A stretch of 64,000 nt of DNA, from the NCBI GenBank assembly GCA_041583135.1, contig JBFHGJ010000015.1, forward strand, positions 1-64,000. The letters are read 5' to 3'. Under the pieces are notes generated by a model that had not been told where the DNA came from, searched no databases, and worked only from the letters and a program-made list of their open reading frames with translations. Position 1 is the first letter of the stretch. Each line of letters begins with the position of its first letter. This document shows positions 17,675-26,290 of the stretch, piece after piece. The translations under genes and the position numbers were made by a program. The DNA is from JABSOG01 sp041583135. GTDB taxonomy: Bacteria > Pseudomonadota > Gammaproteobacteria > Enterobacterales > Alteromonadaceae.

Positions 17675-20224
17675 TCAATCCCCTGAAGCCTCAATGGTAT
17701 GACCAAAGTACAAACTATTGCTCAAAAGACGTCTTGTACCGTGCCAAATTCCTCTAAAGTTGACATCATCAGCGACACCAATCACCACACCCCGGCCTAA
17801 AGAGTGGGCCAAAATAAAGCTACTACCGGCGATCCGCTCGACATTTTCCGCCGCCGCGTAGCCACCTAATTGTGGAAACTTGCTGTAACTGCCGACAGTG
17901 ATAAAAGGCGTCGCAGACTTATCCAACAACAAGGTGCTGTTTTTGAACACTGGTAACGCCGATTTTTCAAAGCCAAAGGCTAACGGATGAGATAAATCCA
18001 ATTCCACTTCAAATACCGCTCCGGCAATACGCTGCTTACCTGCAACCGTAGCCATATCGCCATAACTGAGCGGACCTTTTTCAAAGCGTTTGCCCAACTC
18101 CTTCTCAGAGACATAGCCGCCTTTTAACATCTGCTTATCGATGAGCCATTGCGCCGCACTTTTTTGCCCCCACAGCACGCCACCTTGGCGCACCCAGGCT
18201 TGGATTTTCTCAACCTGCTTATCACTTAACTGACTGTATTGGCCATCGACCATCAGTAAATGGGTGTAATCTGACAAATCAACACGGCCGAGCCTTGTCC
18301 ACTCAACAATCGTAGGTGCCAAACCTAGCTCGGTATCCAAATAATGCCATATCTCGCCAGCTTCAGTGTTGCTGACACCTCTGCCACCAAGCAACAACAC
18401 TTTTGGTGCAATCAGCTTGTGCATAGAGCGACTACCGATATCAATACCGCTAGCACTTAACCCAGTGTGAATGGCGCTAAGCTCAACCATGGTTTTATCG
18501 CGGCCACTACGGAGCACCTCAAGCCAGTTATCGCTCTGTTGTAACCCTTTGGCTATCACTATGGCACCGGGTTCAAAGCGCTTTGCACCACTGTCGGTGG
18601 CCACACTAAACGCCTTGTCGGCAAATCGAACCTCTAAACCGTTGGCCAGAAAATACTGTAACAATACCGGCGCCTTAGCATCATCCCAAGCAAACGCATA
18701 AGCGTAGGCATCAGTTAAGTTACGCATTCTCAGCGGCGCTGGCTCCTGCCATGGCGTTTCGCCATATTTCAGCCCCCACTCAGAAGATACCGCTTCAAAG
18801 GTAATATTGAACGACCATGCCATATTCCAATTCGACACATCGTAGAACGTATTGTCGTCAAAACTCTTTTGACGGCTAAATACCGAGCGGATCAAGCGAT
18901 ACTGGGGTTGATTGAGCGGCACATAGTAGCTGTGTTCTTTGTCGAACTGAGTATTGCCCGCTTTAAAATCTTTGGCCAAAGGATAAGCCATAATGCGATG
19001 TGCTTTTAGCAACTTAAGCAGCGCATTAAAACGGGTTTTATCTTTCGCTTCAGTCAAGACAAAGCCCTGAATATCGTCTTTGTCTGCCAGTTTTTGATAC
19101 GCTTGATAAAACTGACGTTGATGAGCCAACAGCGCAACTTTATTCTCGCTGGCCCCTTTAAGGCTCGACAGCGACGCACTGAGTTGATTTTTGATGGCAT
19201 TGGTAAAGGTCAGCTTGCCGTTAACGGTATCTCGTGCAAACCCTCTCGCGCTGGCCTGTTCAAACAAAATCCCCACCGCAGCATTCAAATCGGGATAAGT
19301 TGAGCCTTTACCGGCATAAAAGTCGTCATAACTTTCCTCGGTAAAATACAGCACATTTTGCTTATCAAAACGCTCGGCGTGATATTTGGCAATCACCTTG
19401 GTCAAATCCACATTGGCCTGTGGCGTCATTGGGTTTTTACGTGCTGGAATGCCCGGCTGGAAAAAGAAAGTGCTGTTCGACCCCATTTCATGAAAGTCGG
19501 TAAATACATTGGGCATCCAACGATTGTATTGGGCAATGCGGGCTTGCGACTCAGGATGCACCAACAGCAACCAATCACGGTTTAAATCAAACCAGTAATG
19601 ATTGGTGCGGCCGCTGGGCCAGCGCTCGTTATGCAAACGGTTGGCAACGTCAGTGTTTTCAGTCTTACCTTTATTGGCATTGACCCACTGAGCAAAACGG
19701 CTCAAGCCATCCGGGTTAAGGCTCGGCTCAATGATGATCACCATATCATTTAAAAATCGTTCAACCTCTGGCCCTTGTGCCGCAGCCAAATAATACGCCA
19801 CCAATACAGAAGCATTTGAACCACTCGGCTCATTGCCATGAACAGAATACCCCATCCACATCACCAACGGCGTATCGCCCAGCGGCTGCTCGGCGCTGAT
19901 ATTGTTTACGTGCTGTTGACGCACGGTTTCCAGCTTACCCAGCCTATCGGGGCGTGTGGCAATCAACTGTACCAGTGGACGATGCTCATGAGAGTAGCCG
20001 ATGGTCTTAAGCGTCATTCGGTCACTCTTTTGCGCCAAAACCCGCATATATTCCACCAATTGATCATGGCGCACATGCCATTGTCCAACCTCATAGCCCA
20101 GCACCGACTCAGGTGTTGGAATATCAGGGTTAAAAGTCACAGGCTCAGGAAAATAGTGTTGAGATTGGATAGCAAAAGCCAAGGAGCTAAACCATAAAGA
20201 TACCACTGCTACAAACAAACGCAT
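17675..20224 (-). CDS. Secreted M14 family zinc carboxypeptidase
   Basis: An 849-residue exported metallocarboxypeptidase. The signal peptide MRLFVAVVSLWFSSLAFA is clear. The M14 zinc ligands are His129 and Glu132 (HGNEPSG) and His245 (TDFHEMG), with the likely catalytic Glu322 in GILFEQAS. The N-terminal third is the catalytic domain. The rest (about 350-849) includes a glutamine-amidotransferase-like segment with VLLLGGRGVSN and WVRQGGVLWG seen in large M14 proteins of marine bacteria. Probably periplasmic or secreted, trimming C-terminal residues from peptides. It is convergent with comF and divergent from nfuA. Confidence 0.9.
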   Translation of the reverse strand: MRLFVAVVSLWFSSLAFAIQSQHYFPEPVTFNPDIPTPESVLGYEVGQWHVRHDQLVEYMRVLAQKSDRMTLKTIGYSHEHRPLVQLIATRPDRLGKLETVRQQHVNNISAEQPLGDTPLVMWMGYSVHGNEPSGSNASVLVAYYLAAAQGPEVERFLNDMVIIIEPSLNPDGLSRFAQWVNANKGKTENTDVANRLHNERWPSGRTNHYWFDLNRDWLLLVHPESQARIAQYNRWMPNVFTDFHEMGSNSTFFFQPGIPARKNPMTPQANVDLTKVIAKYHAERFDKQNVLYFTEESYDDFYAGKGSTYPDLNAAVGILFEQASARGFARDTVNGKLTFTNAIKNQLSASLSSLKGASENKVALLAHQRQFYQAYQKLADKDDIQGFVLTEAKDKTRFNALLKLLKAHRIMAYPLAKDFKAGNTQFDKEHSYYVPLNQPQYRLIRSVFSRQKSFDDNTFYDVSNWNMAWSFNITFEAVSSEWGLKYGETPWQEPAPLRMRNLTDAYAYAFAWDDAKAPVLLQYFLANGLEVRFADKAFSVATDSGAKRFEPGAIVIAKGLQQSDNWLEVLRSGRDKTMVELSAIHTGLSASGIDIGSRSMHKLIAPKVLLLGGRGVSNTEAGEIWHYLDTELGLAPTIVEWTRLGRVDLSDYTHLLMVDGQYSQLSDKQVEKIQAWVRQGGVLWGQKSAAQWLIDKQMLKGGYVSEKELGKRFEKGPLSYGDMATVAGKQRIAGAVFEVELDLSHPLAFGFEKSALPVFKNSTLLLDKSATPFITVGSYSKFPQLGGYAAAENVERIAGSSFILAHSLGRGVVIGVADDVNFRGIWHGTRRLLSNSLYFGHTIEASGD

Positions 20225-20392
20225 TGAATAAGAAGCTCTCTAGATTGGTTGGAATTAGCAGGTAAATTAACAATAATACTAGGCAAAGCCAAATAAAATT
20301 GCTCAAAGCCACATTAGGGCGTATCATTGGCAGCAAAGCTTGAGTAAAATACTCGGGTATTCCCCGAGTGGTAACCGAATATAGAAGAAACT

Positions 20393-20971
20393 ATGATTGT
20401 TATATCTGAAACCGCACAAGAGCACTTCAACAAATTGTTGTCTACCCAGCCGGAAAACACCAATATACGTGTATTCGTGGTTAACCCCGGTACTCCACAG
20501 GCTGAATGTGGCGTATCTTATTGCCCATCGGACTCGGTAGAAGACAGTGACATTCGTTTAAACTTCAATGGTTTTGATGCCGTTATCGATAGTGAGAGCG
20601 CACCATATCTTGAAGAAGCTGAAATTGATTTTGTCACCGACAAAATGGGTTCACAGCTCACCTTAAAAGCACCTAACGCCAAAATGCGCAAAGTTGGCGA
20701 AGATGCGCCACTTATCGAGCGTTTGAACTACGTCATTAATGCCGAGATCAACCCACAACTGGCCAATCATGGCGGTAACTGCCTAGTGACAGGTATTACC
20801 GACGACGGTATTGCCATCGTTCAGTTTGGCGGTGGTTGTAATGGCTGTTCAATGATTGACGTTACCTTAAAAGAAGGCATCGAAAAAGAACTGCTTGCCC
20901 GTTTTGAAGGTGAAATCGTTGGGGTTAAAGACGCCACCGAACATATGGCCGGCGAACACTCTTACTACTAA
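20393..20971 (+). CDS. nfuA: Fe-S biogenesis protein NfuA
   Basis: NfuA carries [4Fe-4S] clusters to target apoproteins, especially under oxidative stress or iron limitation. An N-terminal degenerate A-type domain (about 1-95) is joined to a C-terminal Nfu domain with the cluster-binding CNGC at Cys149 and Cys152, the same positions as in E. coli. Length is 192 residues (E. coli 191). It is followed after 26 bases by a small membrane protein gene in the same direction. Confidence 0.96.
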   Translation: MIVISETAQEHFNKLLSTQPENTNIRVFVVNPGTPQAECGVSYCPSDSVEDSDIRLNFNGFDAVIDSESAPYLEEAEIDFVTDKMGSQLTLKAPNAKMRKVGEDAPLIERLNYVINAEINPQLANHGGNCLVTGITDDGIAIVQFGGGCNGCSMIDVTLKEGIEKELLARFEGEIVGVKDATEHMAGEHSYY

Positions 20972-20997
20972 TTCGCCCAACTGCTTGGCCCAATACC

Positions 20998-21249
20998 ATG
21001 ACGGTGCGTAACCTCATCTATAAGCTCGGCAGTAACCCCAAGCGCAGCGTCAAATACTTTATCGCAGGATTGCTGTTGTGCTGTGTCGCCGGGGGCTTTA
21101 TCGCCCTTGGCTACTATCACCATCACCTCTACCAAGTCATCGGCCTAGCCATCGCTCTACCCGCTATACTCATCATGGCCTACGGCTACCTCGGCATCTT
21201 CGCCAACCGCTTTGCCCAAGTGATCCAGCCAAAGAAAAGACGGTTTTAA
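20998..21249 (+). CDS. Small two-helix membrane protein
   Basis: An 83-residue protein with two predicted membrane helices (about 20-42 and 46-69), a short HHH-containing turn between them, and basic ends (SNPKRSVK and QPKKRRF). It starts 26 bases after nfuA and is probably co-transcribed. It is not recognised as a named family. The codon use and the positive-inside pattern argue for a real gene. Function unknown. Confidence 0.7.
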   Translation: MTVRNLIYKLGSNPKRSVKYFIAGLLLCCVAGGFIALGYYHHHLYQVIGLAIALPAILIMAYGYLGIFANRFAQVIQPKKRRF

Positions 21250-21390
21250 TCAAACCAAGCATTGTTATCTTGTCTATAGGTTGGTTGTTGCGAATCAACG
21301 CCCAACAATTTGCGACGCCACATCAGCCCTAAACTTCGCAATATTTGTCTTTATCGATAACAACATACGCACACCAAACCCCATAAACCA

Positions 21391-21425
21391 AAAACCCCTG
21401 ATTAGCGCAGCCAATCAGGGGTTTT
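21391..21425. terminator. Bidirectional terminator between the nfuA unit and fklB
   Basis: AAAACCCCTGATT (21391-21403) and AATCAGGGGTTTT (21413-21425) pair perfectly over 13 bp with a 9-base loop. A-rich and T-rich ends on both strands let it end both convergent transcripts. Confidence 0.88.
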
Positions 21426-21450
21426 CTATAATTTTGCGCGTAGCGAAAAA

Positions 21451-22065
21451 TTACAGGATATCCAACAACTCAACATCGAAAATCAATGTGGCGTATGGAC
21501 CAATCGCGCCGCCAGCACCACGTTCACCATAGGCTAAGTCGTAAGGCACGTATAAACGCCATTTTGAACCGACGCTCATCATTTGCAACGCTTCGGTCCA
21601 GCCTTTGATCACGCCGCCCACTGGGAATTCAGCCGGTTGACCACGCTCGTAAGAGCTGTCAAATACGTTGCCGTTGATTAAAGTACCGTGGTAGTGAGTA
21701 CGTACAGTTGAAGACGCATCAGGTTTGGCACCTTCGCCGCTTTGCAATACTTCATATTGCAAGCCAGATTCGGTCACAGTCACTTCGTCACGCTTGGCGT
21801 TTTCAGCCAAGAATTGCTCGCCTTCGGCTGCCAATACTTTGGCTTGTTCAGCTTGCTTAGCTTGCATCAATTGGTTGATGTGAGTGAACGCTTCGTTCAA
21901 TTCAGCGTTGCTGACTTTGCTTTGCTCGCCGTTTAAGGCATCTAATAGACCTGCGGCAACGGCATTGAAATCAAGGCCATCGAAAGGGTTGGCGGCCAAT
22001 TGCTCGCCCATTTGCAAACCCACACCATAGCTGGCGCGCTGCTCTAAGGTAGTATATTCAGACAT
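21451..22065 (-). CDS. fklB: FKBP-type peptidyl-prolyl isomerase FklB
   Basis: Cytoplasmic prolyl isomerase. The N-terminal helical dimerisation domain (about 1-95) carries YGVGLQMGEQL. The C-terminal FKBP fold (about 115-204) shows VRTHYHGTLINGNVFDSSYERG, FPVGGVIKGWTEAL and the ending PYATLIFDVELLDI. At 204 residues it matches E. coli FklB (206). There is no signal peptide, which separates it from periplasmic FkpA. It is divergent from the tetR gene; the palindrome between them could also affect this promoter. Confidence 0.93.
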   Translation of the reverse strand: MSEYTTLEQRASYGVGLQMGEQLAANPFDGLDFNAVAAGLLDALNGEQSKVSNAELNEAFTHINQLMQAKQAEQAKVLAAEGEQFLAENAKRDEVTVTESGLQYEVLQSGEGAKPDASSTVRTHYHGTLINGNVFDSSYERGQPAEFPVGGVIKGWTEALQMMSVGSKWRLYVPYDLAYGERGAGGAIGPYATLIFDVELLDIL

Positions 22066-22226
22066 AATATCTCTTTAACTTAGGTTTTAAGGAGGGTTAA
22101 GGGGCGTAAGTGTAGCATAAAATAGCCCCTCATCGCTGCAATAAATCCAATCAGTCATGGCCTCAGGTAAATCCGCAGCAAAATTCCCCAAACTTTTACT
22201 TGCATCGCATAATTAATCGGCTAAAA

Positions 22227-22256
22227 TGACGAAACGTCAAATTTGACGTTTCGTCA
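22227..22256. promoter_or_regulatory. Perfect 30-bp double palindrome, likely TetR operator
   Basis: Two 13-base inverted repeats, TGACGAAACGTCA (22227-22239) and TGACGTTTCGTCA (22244-22256), flank AATT, and the whole 30 bp is itself a perfect palindrome. Each half is TGACG-N3-CGTCA. It lies 45 bases before the tetR start and covers the -35 of the best promoter there, the expected layout for autorepression by a TetR dimer pair. Confidence 0.85.
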
Positions 22257-22271
22257 AAAACAAACTTTAAT
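22243..22271 (+). promoter_or_regulatory. Sigma-70 promoter of the tetR gene
   Basis: TTGACG (22243-22248), a 17-base spacer and TTTAAT (22266-22271): both hexamers are five of six to consensus. The -35 lies inside the right half of the palindrome, so a bound repressor would block polymerase. On the other strand the palindrome also offers TTGACG with ATTAAT 17 bases away, a weaker divergent promoter toward fklB. Confidence 0.7.
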
Positions 22272-22301
22272 TGCCACATGGCTCAGTGCTAGAGTTGACA
22301 A

Positions 22302-23084
22302 ATGAACCTATTTTGTAGAAAAGGCAGCGACAAAAGCAGCAATTGTATTGTCAAAAAGCTTTCCGATAAGCGTAAGCAAGCGCTGGCCGAGCGCGAAGCC
22401 GAGCTATTGGATATCGCCGAACAACTGGTTGAGGCCGAAGGCTTTGCCAACTTTACCATGGACAAGCTCACCGCCAATTGTCGCTACTCAAAAGGCACCG
22501 TCTATAATCACTTCAATTCCAAAGAAGATTTGATCAGTGCCTTGTGTATCAAAAGCCTGCAAATTGAAACCGCTTTATTTAAACACGCGCTAACCTTTGC
22601 GGGTAACTCCCGCGAGCGCTGCCTAGCTGCGCTTTATGCCTATCAGCTTCATGCAGTCAACAACCCGACCCAGTTTATGTGCGTATTGACGGCCAAAACC
22701 CCGGCAGTGTTAGAAAAAGCCAGCCCGGAGCGTATCGCCGAACAAAACCGGTTGGCCCGAGTGGTCACAGATATGTGTGACGACCTGTTTCGGGCCGGTA
22801 TTGCCGATGGCTCACTAAAAGCCAAGCCTGATCTTGCTGTCGAGCAACTCACCTTTGCAGTATGGGCAATGTCCTTTGGCACCAACGCTCTATTGATCTC
22901 GGCCAATGCACTTGAAAGCCTCAAGAGGCTCAATAACGATTTAGCGACGCTCACACACGCCAATTTGCTGTTCGACGGCATCGATTGGCAGCCGCTGTCG
23001 CATCAATGGGACTATCAAAAAAGCTGGCAACGCATTGCGACAGAGCTATTTGACCATTACCCACTAGATAAGACCGAACAATAA
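22302..23084 (+). CDS. TetR/AcrR family repressor
   Basis: A 260-residue regulator with the N-terminal TetR helix-turn-helix (about residues 30-80: LLDIAEQLVEAEGFANFTMDKLTANCRYSKGTVYNHFNSKEDL, quoted in outline) and a C-terminal ligand-binding region without a recognised subfamily. It heads the exporter gene cluster. It probably represses itself through the double palindrome at 22227-22256 and the exporter genes through a related site at 23136-23148. The ligand is unknown; given the cargo genes a lipid or fatty acyl compound is a reasonable guess. Confidence 0.88.
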   Translation: MNLFCRKGSDKSSNCIVKKLSDKRKQALAEREAELLDIAEQLVEAEGFANFTMDKLTANCRYSKGTVYNHFNSKEDLISALCIKSLQIETALFKHALTFAGNSRERCLAALYAYQLHAVNNPTQFMCVLTAKTPAVLEKASPERIAEQNRLARVVTDMCDDLFRAGIADGSLKAKPDLAVEQLTFAVWAMSFGTNALLISANALESLKRLNNDLATLTHANLLFDGIDWQPLSHQWDYQKSWQRIATELFDHYPLDKTEQ

Positions 23085-23135
23085 CAGCATCAATAGCCGA
23101 AAAGGCTAGAGAACAGGATCCGATTAGCAACCGTT

Positions 23136-23148
23136 TGACAAGACGTCA
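23136..23148. promoter_or_regulatory. Second TetR-type site before the exporter gene
   Basis: TGACAAGACGTCA matches the TGACG-N3-CGTCA half-operator of the tetR promoter with one mismatch in the arms. It lies 16 bases before the exporter ATG at 23165, between tetR and the exporter gene, where bound repressor could block transcription or readthrough. Confidence 0.6.
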
Positions 23149-23164
23149 ACATATGGAGAAAACA

Positions 23165-25486
23165 ATGAAACAAGCATGGCTCAGTATCATCATTCACCGT
23201 CCGTGGATGACACTGCTGTTGGGGATGATCTTTATCGTGGCCACGGGCATGGGGGCGAGCAACCTCTATTTTCGTGGCGATTATAAGATCTTCTTTGAAA
23301 AGACAGACCCTCAGCGTGTTGCTTTTGAACAGATGCAAAGCGTGTTCAACAAAACCACCAGCGCCAGCATCATCATCGCACCTCACTCGGGGAATATTTT
23401 CGAACCCGAATCGCTTAAGTTGGTGCATGAAATGACCGAAGCGGCATGGCAAACGCCCTACTCCAACCGGGTCGATTCGATCAGCAACTACCAGCATACC
23501 TTCGCCGAAGGCGACGACCTATTGGTAGAGGCAATGATTTATGATGAGACCGAGTTAGATGACGAGAAAGTCGCGCAAATCAAATCGGTGGTGATGAATG
23601 AGCCAAACCTGGTCAACTCGCTTGTCTCTAATAAAGGCCATGTGGCGCTGATCAATATCACCGTGCAGCTACCGGCCAAAGACGAAACCAAAGAGATAGC
23701 AGAGGTCGCCAACTTTGTCCGTAACCTCACCAAAGAGTTTAAAGACAAAGGCGCCAAAGCCGACTTCCACCTCGCCGGTATCGTTCTCATGAATAACAGC
23801 TTTGCCAGCGAGGCTCAAAAAGACGGACAAACCCTGCTACCTGCCATGTTCTTAGGCATTATGATCATGCTCGCAATATTGCTTCGTTCAGTGGCAGGCA
23901 CACTGATCACTATGATCATCATCGCCACCTCGGTTGTGGCAACATTGGGCGTATTCGGCTGGCTTGGCTTTTTCTTAAGCACTGCAACCGTCAATGTGCC
24001 TATCATTGTGATGACTTTGGCCGTCGCCGACTGTGTTCATGTTATCGGCTCTATGCTCTATGGCATGCGTCAAGGACAATCGCGTAGCGAAGCAATACAG
24101 CACAGTATGCAACTCAACCTGATGCCGATCTTTATCACCTCAGTCACCACCGCCATCGGCTTTTTGACTATGAACTTCTCCAATGTGCCGGTACTGCACG
24201 ACTTAGGCAATATGACGGCACTCGGCGTGATGATAGCCTTTGTGTTCTCTGTCACCATGCTACCGGCAATGTTGCGTTTAGTACCAATCAAGGTCTCACA
24301 ACAGCGCCAAACATCAGGCACCATGGAAGCCTACGCAGAATGGGTTATCGGCAAGCATAAAATACTGCTGCCGCTAAGTATCGTCGTGTTCATTGGTCTA
24401 AGTGCCTTTATTACTCAAAACAAAGTCAATGACGAAGCCACCAAATACTTCTCCGACAAAACGGAGTTTCGTCAGGCGGCAGATTTTATGGCCGACAATA
24501 TTTCGGGGATGTCGATGGTATATTTCGGCATCTATACCGGTAAAGACAGCGGCATTAACGACCCTAAATTCTTAGCCTTGATAGAGCGCTTTAACCAATG
24601 GTTGTTGACTCAACCAGAGGTAGACCATGTATCCAGTTTGAGCAATACTTTTAAACGACTCAACAAAAGTATGCATGGTGACGACGAGAGTTGGTATAAG
24701 CTGCCGCTAGAGCAAGAACTCGCAGCGCAATACCTGCTGATGTACGAAATGTCTCTGCCTTACGGGCTTGATTTGAACAACCAAATCAACCTCGATAAGT
24801 CGGCACTGAGAATGGCCGTCACCATGAAAGACTTAGGTTCGAACGAGTTTATCGCTTTTGAGCGCCATGCCCTTGACTGGTTCCGCAGCCAACCCGAAGC
24901 GCAAGCGCTAGAGATAAGCGCTGCCAGCCCATCGTTGATGTTCGCCCATATCGGTGAAACCAACATGGCCAGTATGCTCAAGAGTATGCCCACCGCGCTT
25001 ATTATGATCTCCATCTTGTTGGTGTTTGCCTTACGTTCAGTGCGCTTAGGACTTATCTCTTTGGTGCCGAATGTCATTCCGGCGGCTATGGGCTTTGGTA
25101 TCTGGGGTCTATACTCAGGTGAAATCAACTTAGGGCTGTCGGTCGTTGCGAGTATGAGCCTAGGTATCATCGTCGATGACACCGTGCATTTTTTAAGTAA
25201 GTATCAACACGCCCGTAATATCGGCAAAACGGCTGAAGATGCGGTGAGATATGCCTTTCATAGTGTTGGACGCGCCTTGGTGATCACCACCATGGTACTG
25301 ACCATCGGCTTTATTATTCTGGCCCTGTCAAACTTCCGACTCAACTCGGATATGGGCTTATTAACCGGTATTATCTTGGTTGTCGCGTTGGCCGTAGACT
25401 TCCTCTTCTTACCGGCATTTTTAATGGTATTTGATAACAAACCGAAAAGGAATGAACAGCATGAAACCGCTAATGCAACATCGTAA
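23165..25486 (+). CDS. RND superfamily (MMPL-type) exporter
   Basis: A 773-residue inner-membrane protein of the MMPL/RND superfamily. It has the twofold design: one membrane helix, a periplasmic loop (about 45-215), five more helices, then the same order repeated (loop about 425-620). Sequences typical of the family include GDYKIFFEKTDP after the first helix, MTLAVADCVHV in helix 4 of the first half and MSLGIIVDDTVHFLSKY in the second; the Asp pairs are likely proton-relay residues. The start at ATG 23165 is chosen for GGAG 6 bases upstream. The next gene overlaps its end by 26 bases. MMPL proteins of this type usually export lipids; here the substrate is unknown. Confidence 0.9.
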   Translation: MKQAWLSIIIHRPWMTLLLGMIFIVATGMGASNLYFRGDYKIFFEKTDPQRVAFEQMQSVFNKTTSASIIIAPHSGNIFEPESLKLVHEMTEAAWQTPYSNRVDSISNYQHTFAEGDDLLVEAMIYDETELDDEKVAQIKSVVMNEPNLVNSLVSNKGHVALINITVQLPAKDETKEIAEVANFVRNLTKEFKDKGAKADFHLAGIVLMNNSFASEAQKDGQTLLPAMFLGIMIMLAILLRSVAGTLITMIIIATSVVATLGVFGWLGFFLSTATVNVPIIVMTLAVADCVHVIGSMLYGMRQGQSRSEAIQHSMQLNLMPIFITSVTTAIGFLTMNFSNVPVLHDLGNMTALGVMIAFVFSVTMLPAMLRLVPIKVSQQRQTSGTMEAYAEWVIGKHKILLPLSIVVFIGLSAFITQNKVNDEATKYFSDKTEFRQAADFMADNISGMSMVYFGIYTGKDSGINDPKFLALIERFNQWLLTQPEVDHVSSLSNTFKRLNKSMHGDDESWYKLPLEQELAAQYLLMYEMSLPYGLDLNNQINLDKSALRMAVTMKDLGSNEFIAFERHALDWFRSQPEAQALEISAASPSLMFAHIGETNMASMLKSMPTALIMISILLVFALRSVRLGLISLVPNVIPAAMGFGIWGLYSGEINLGLSVVASMSLGIIVDDTVHFLSKYQHARNIGKTAEDAVRYAFHSVGRALVITTMVLTIGFIILALSNFRLNSDMGLLTGIILVVALAVDFLFLPAFLMVFDNKPKRNEQHETANATS

Positions 25487-26276
25487 GTTTTTCACCCTGA
25501 TAGCACTGGTGAGTGCCTTGGTTGGCGCAACAACCCCAACGGCGGCATTGGCACAAAGCGCCGAAGAAAAAGGGCTTGCCATTGCCAAAGAGCGCAAAGC
25601 CAGAGACAAAGGCTGGGGTGATTCTCAAGCGGAAACCGAAATGCGCCTGCGCAACAAACACGGCGACGAGAGCGTACGTAAAATGCGTTTGAAATCCCTT
25701 GAAGTTCAAGGCGATGGCGACAAAGGTTTAACCGTGTTTGACGAACCTAGAGATGTCAAAGGCACCGCCTTTTTGAACTTCTCTCACGCCGTTAAACCGG
25801 ACGAGCAGTGGCTCTACTTGCCCGCTCTTAAGCGGGTGAAGCGTATTGCGTCGCGCAACAAATCAGGGCCATTTATGGGCAGCGAGTTCTCTTATGAAGA
25901 TTTGAGCTCGTTTGAAATCGAAAAATACAGCTTTAAATACTTAAAAGATGAAACCATCGATGGTGAAGCACATTTTGTGGTTGAACAAATTCCCAAAGAT
26001 AAATTTTCCGGCTATACCAAAATTCACGTCTGGTTGGATCAAAAGCATTACCGCGCCAAGAAAATCGATTTTTACGATCGCAAAGGCGCCTTGCTCAAAA
26101 CCTTAACCTTTAAAGACTACAAATTGTACTTAGACAAATACTGGCGTGCTCACTTCATGGCAATGGTTAATCACCAGACCGGCAAACAAACCGACTTTAT
26201 CACCAATTCAATCGCGTTTGGCACCGGGCTGAGCGACAGCGACTTTACCAAAGCCAGTTTGAAACGCAGCCGATAA
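25461..26276 (+). CDS. LolA-like periplasmic outer-membrane lipoprotein-sorting-type protein
   Basis: A 271-residue exported protein with a signal peptide ending about TAALAQS (residue 32). The remainder matches the LolA-like family often encoded next to MMPL/RND exporters, with DKGLTVFDEPRDVKGTAFL, the WLYLPALKRVKRI stretch and FMGSEFSYEDL. Known LolA-fold proteins hold hydrophobic acyl chains, so a carrier role between the exporter and the outer membrane is inferred. The start at ATG 25461 has AAAAGG 10 bases upstream and lies inside the exporter gene. The protein lacks a lipobox and should be soluble. Confidence 0.87.
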   Translation: MKPLMQHRKFFTLIALVSALVGATTPTAALAQSAEEKGLAIAKERKARDKGWGDSQAETEMRLRNKHGDESVRKMRLKSLEVQGDGDKGLTVFDEPRDVKGTAFLNFSHAVKPDEQWLYLPALKRVKRIASRNKSGPFMGSEFSYEDLSSFEIEKYSFKYLKDETIDGEAHFVVEQIPKDKFSGYTKIHVWLDQKHYRAKKIDFYDRKGALLKTLTFKDYKLYLDKYWRAHFMAMVNHQTGKQTDFITNSIAFGTGLSDSDFTKASLKRSR

Positions 26277-26290
26277 AAAAGGACAAGCCA

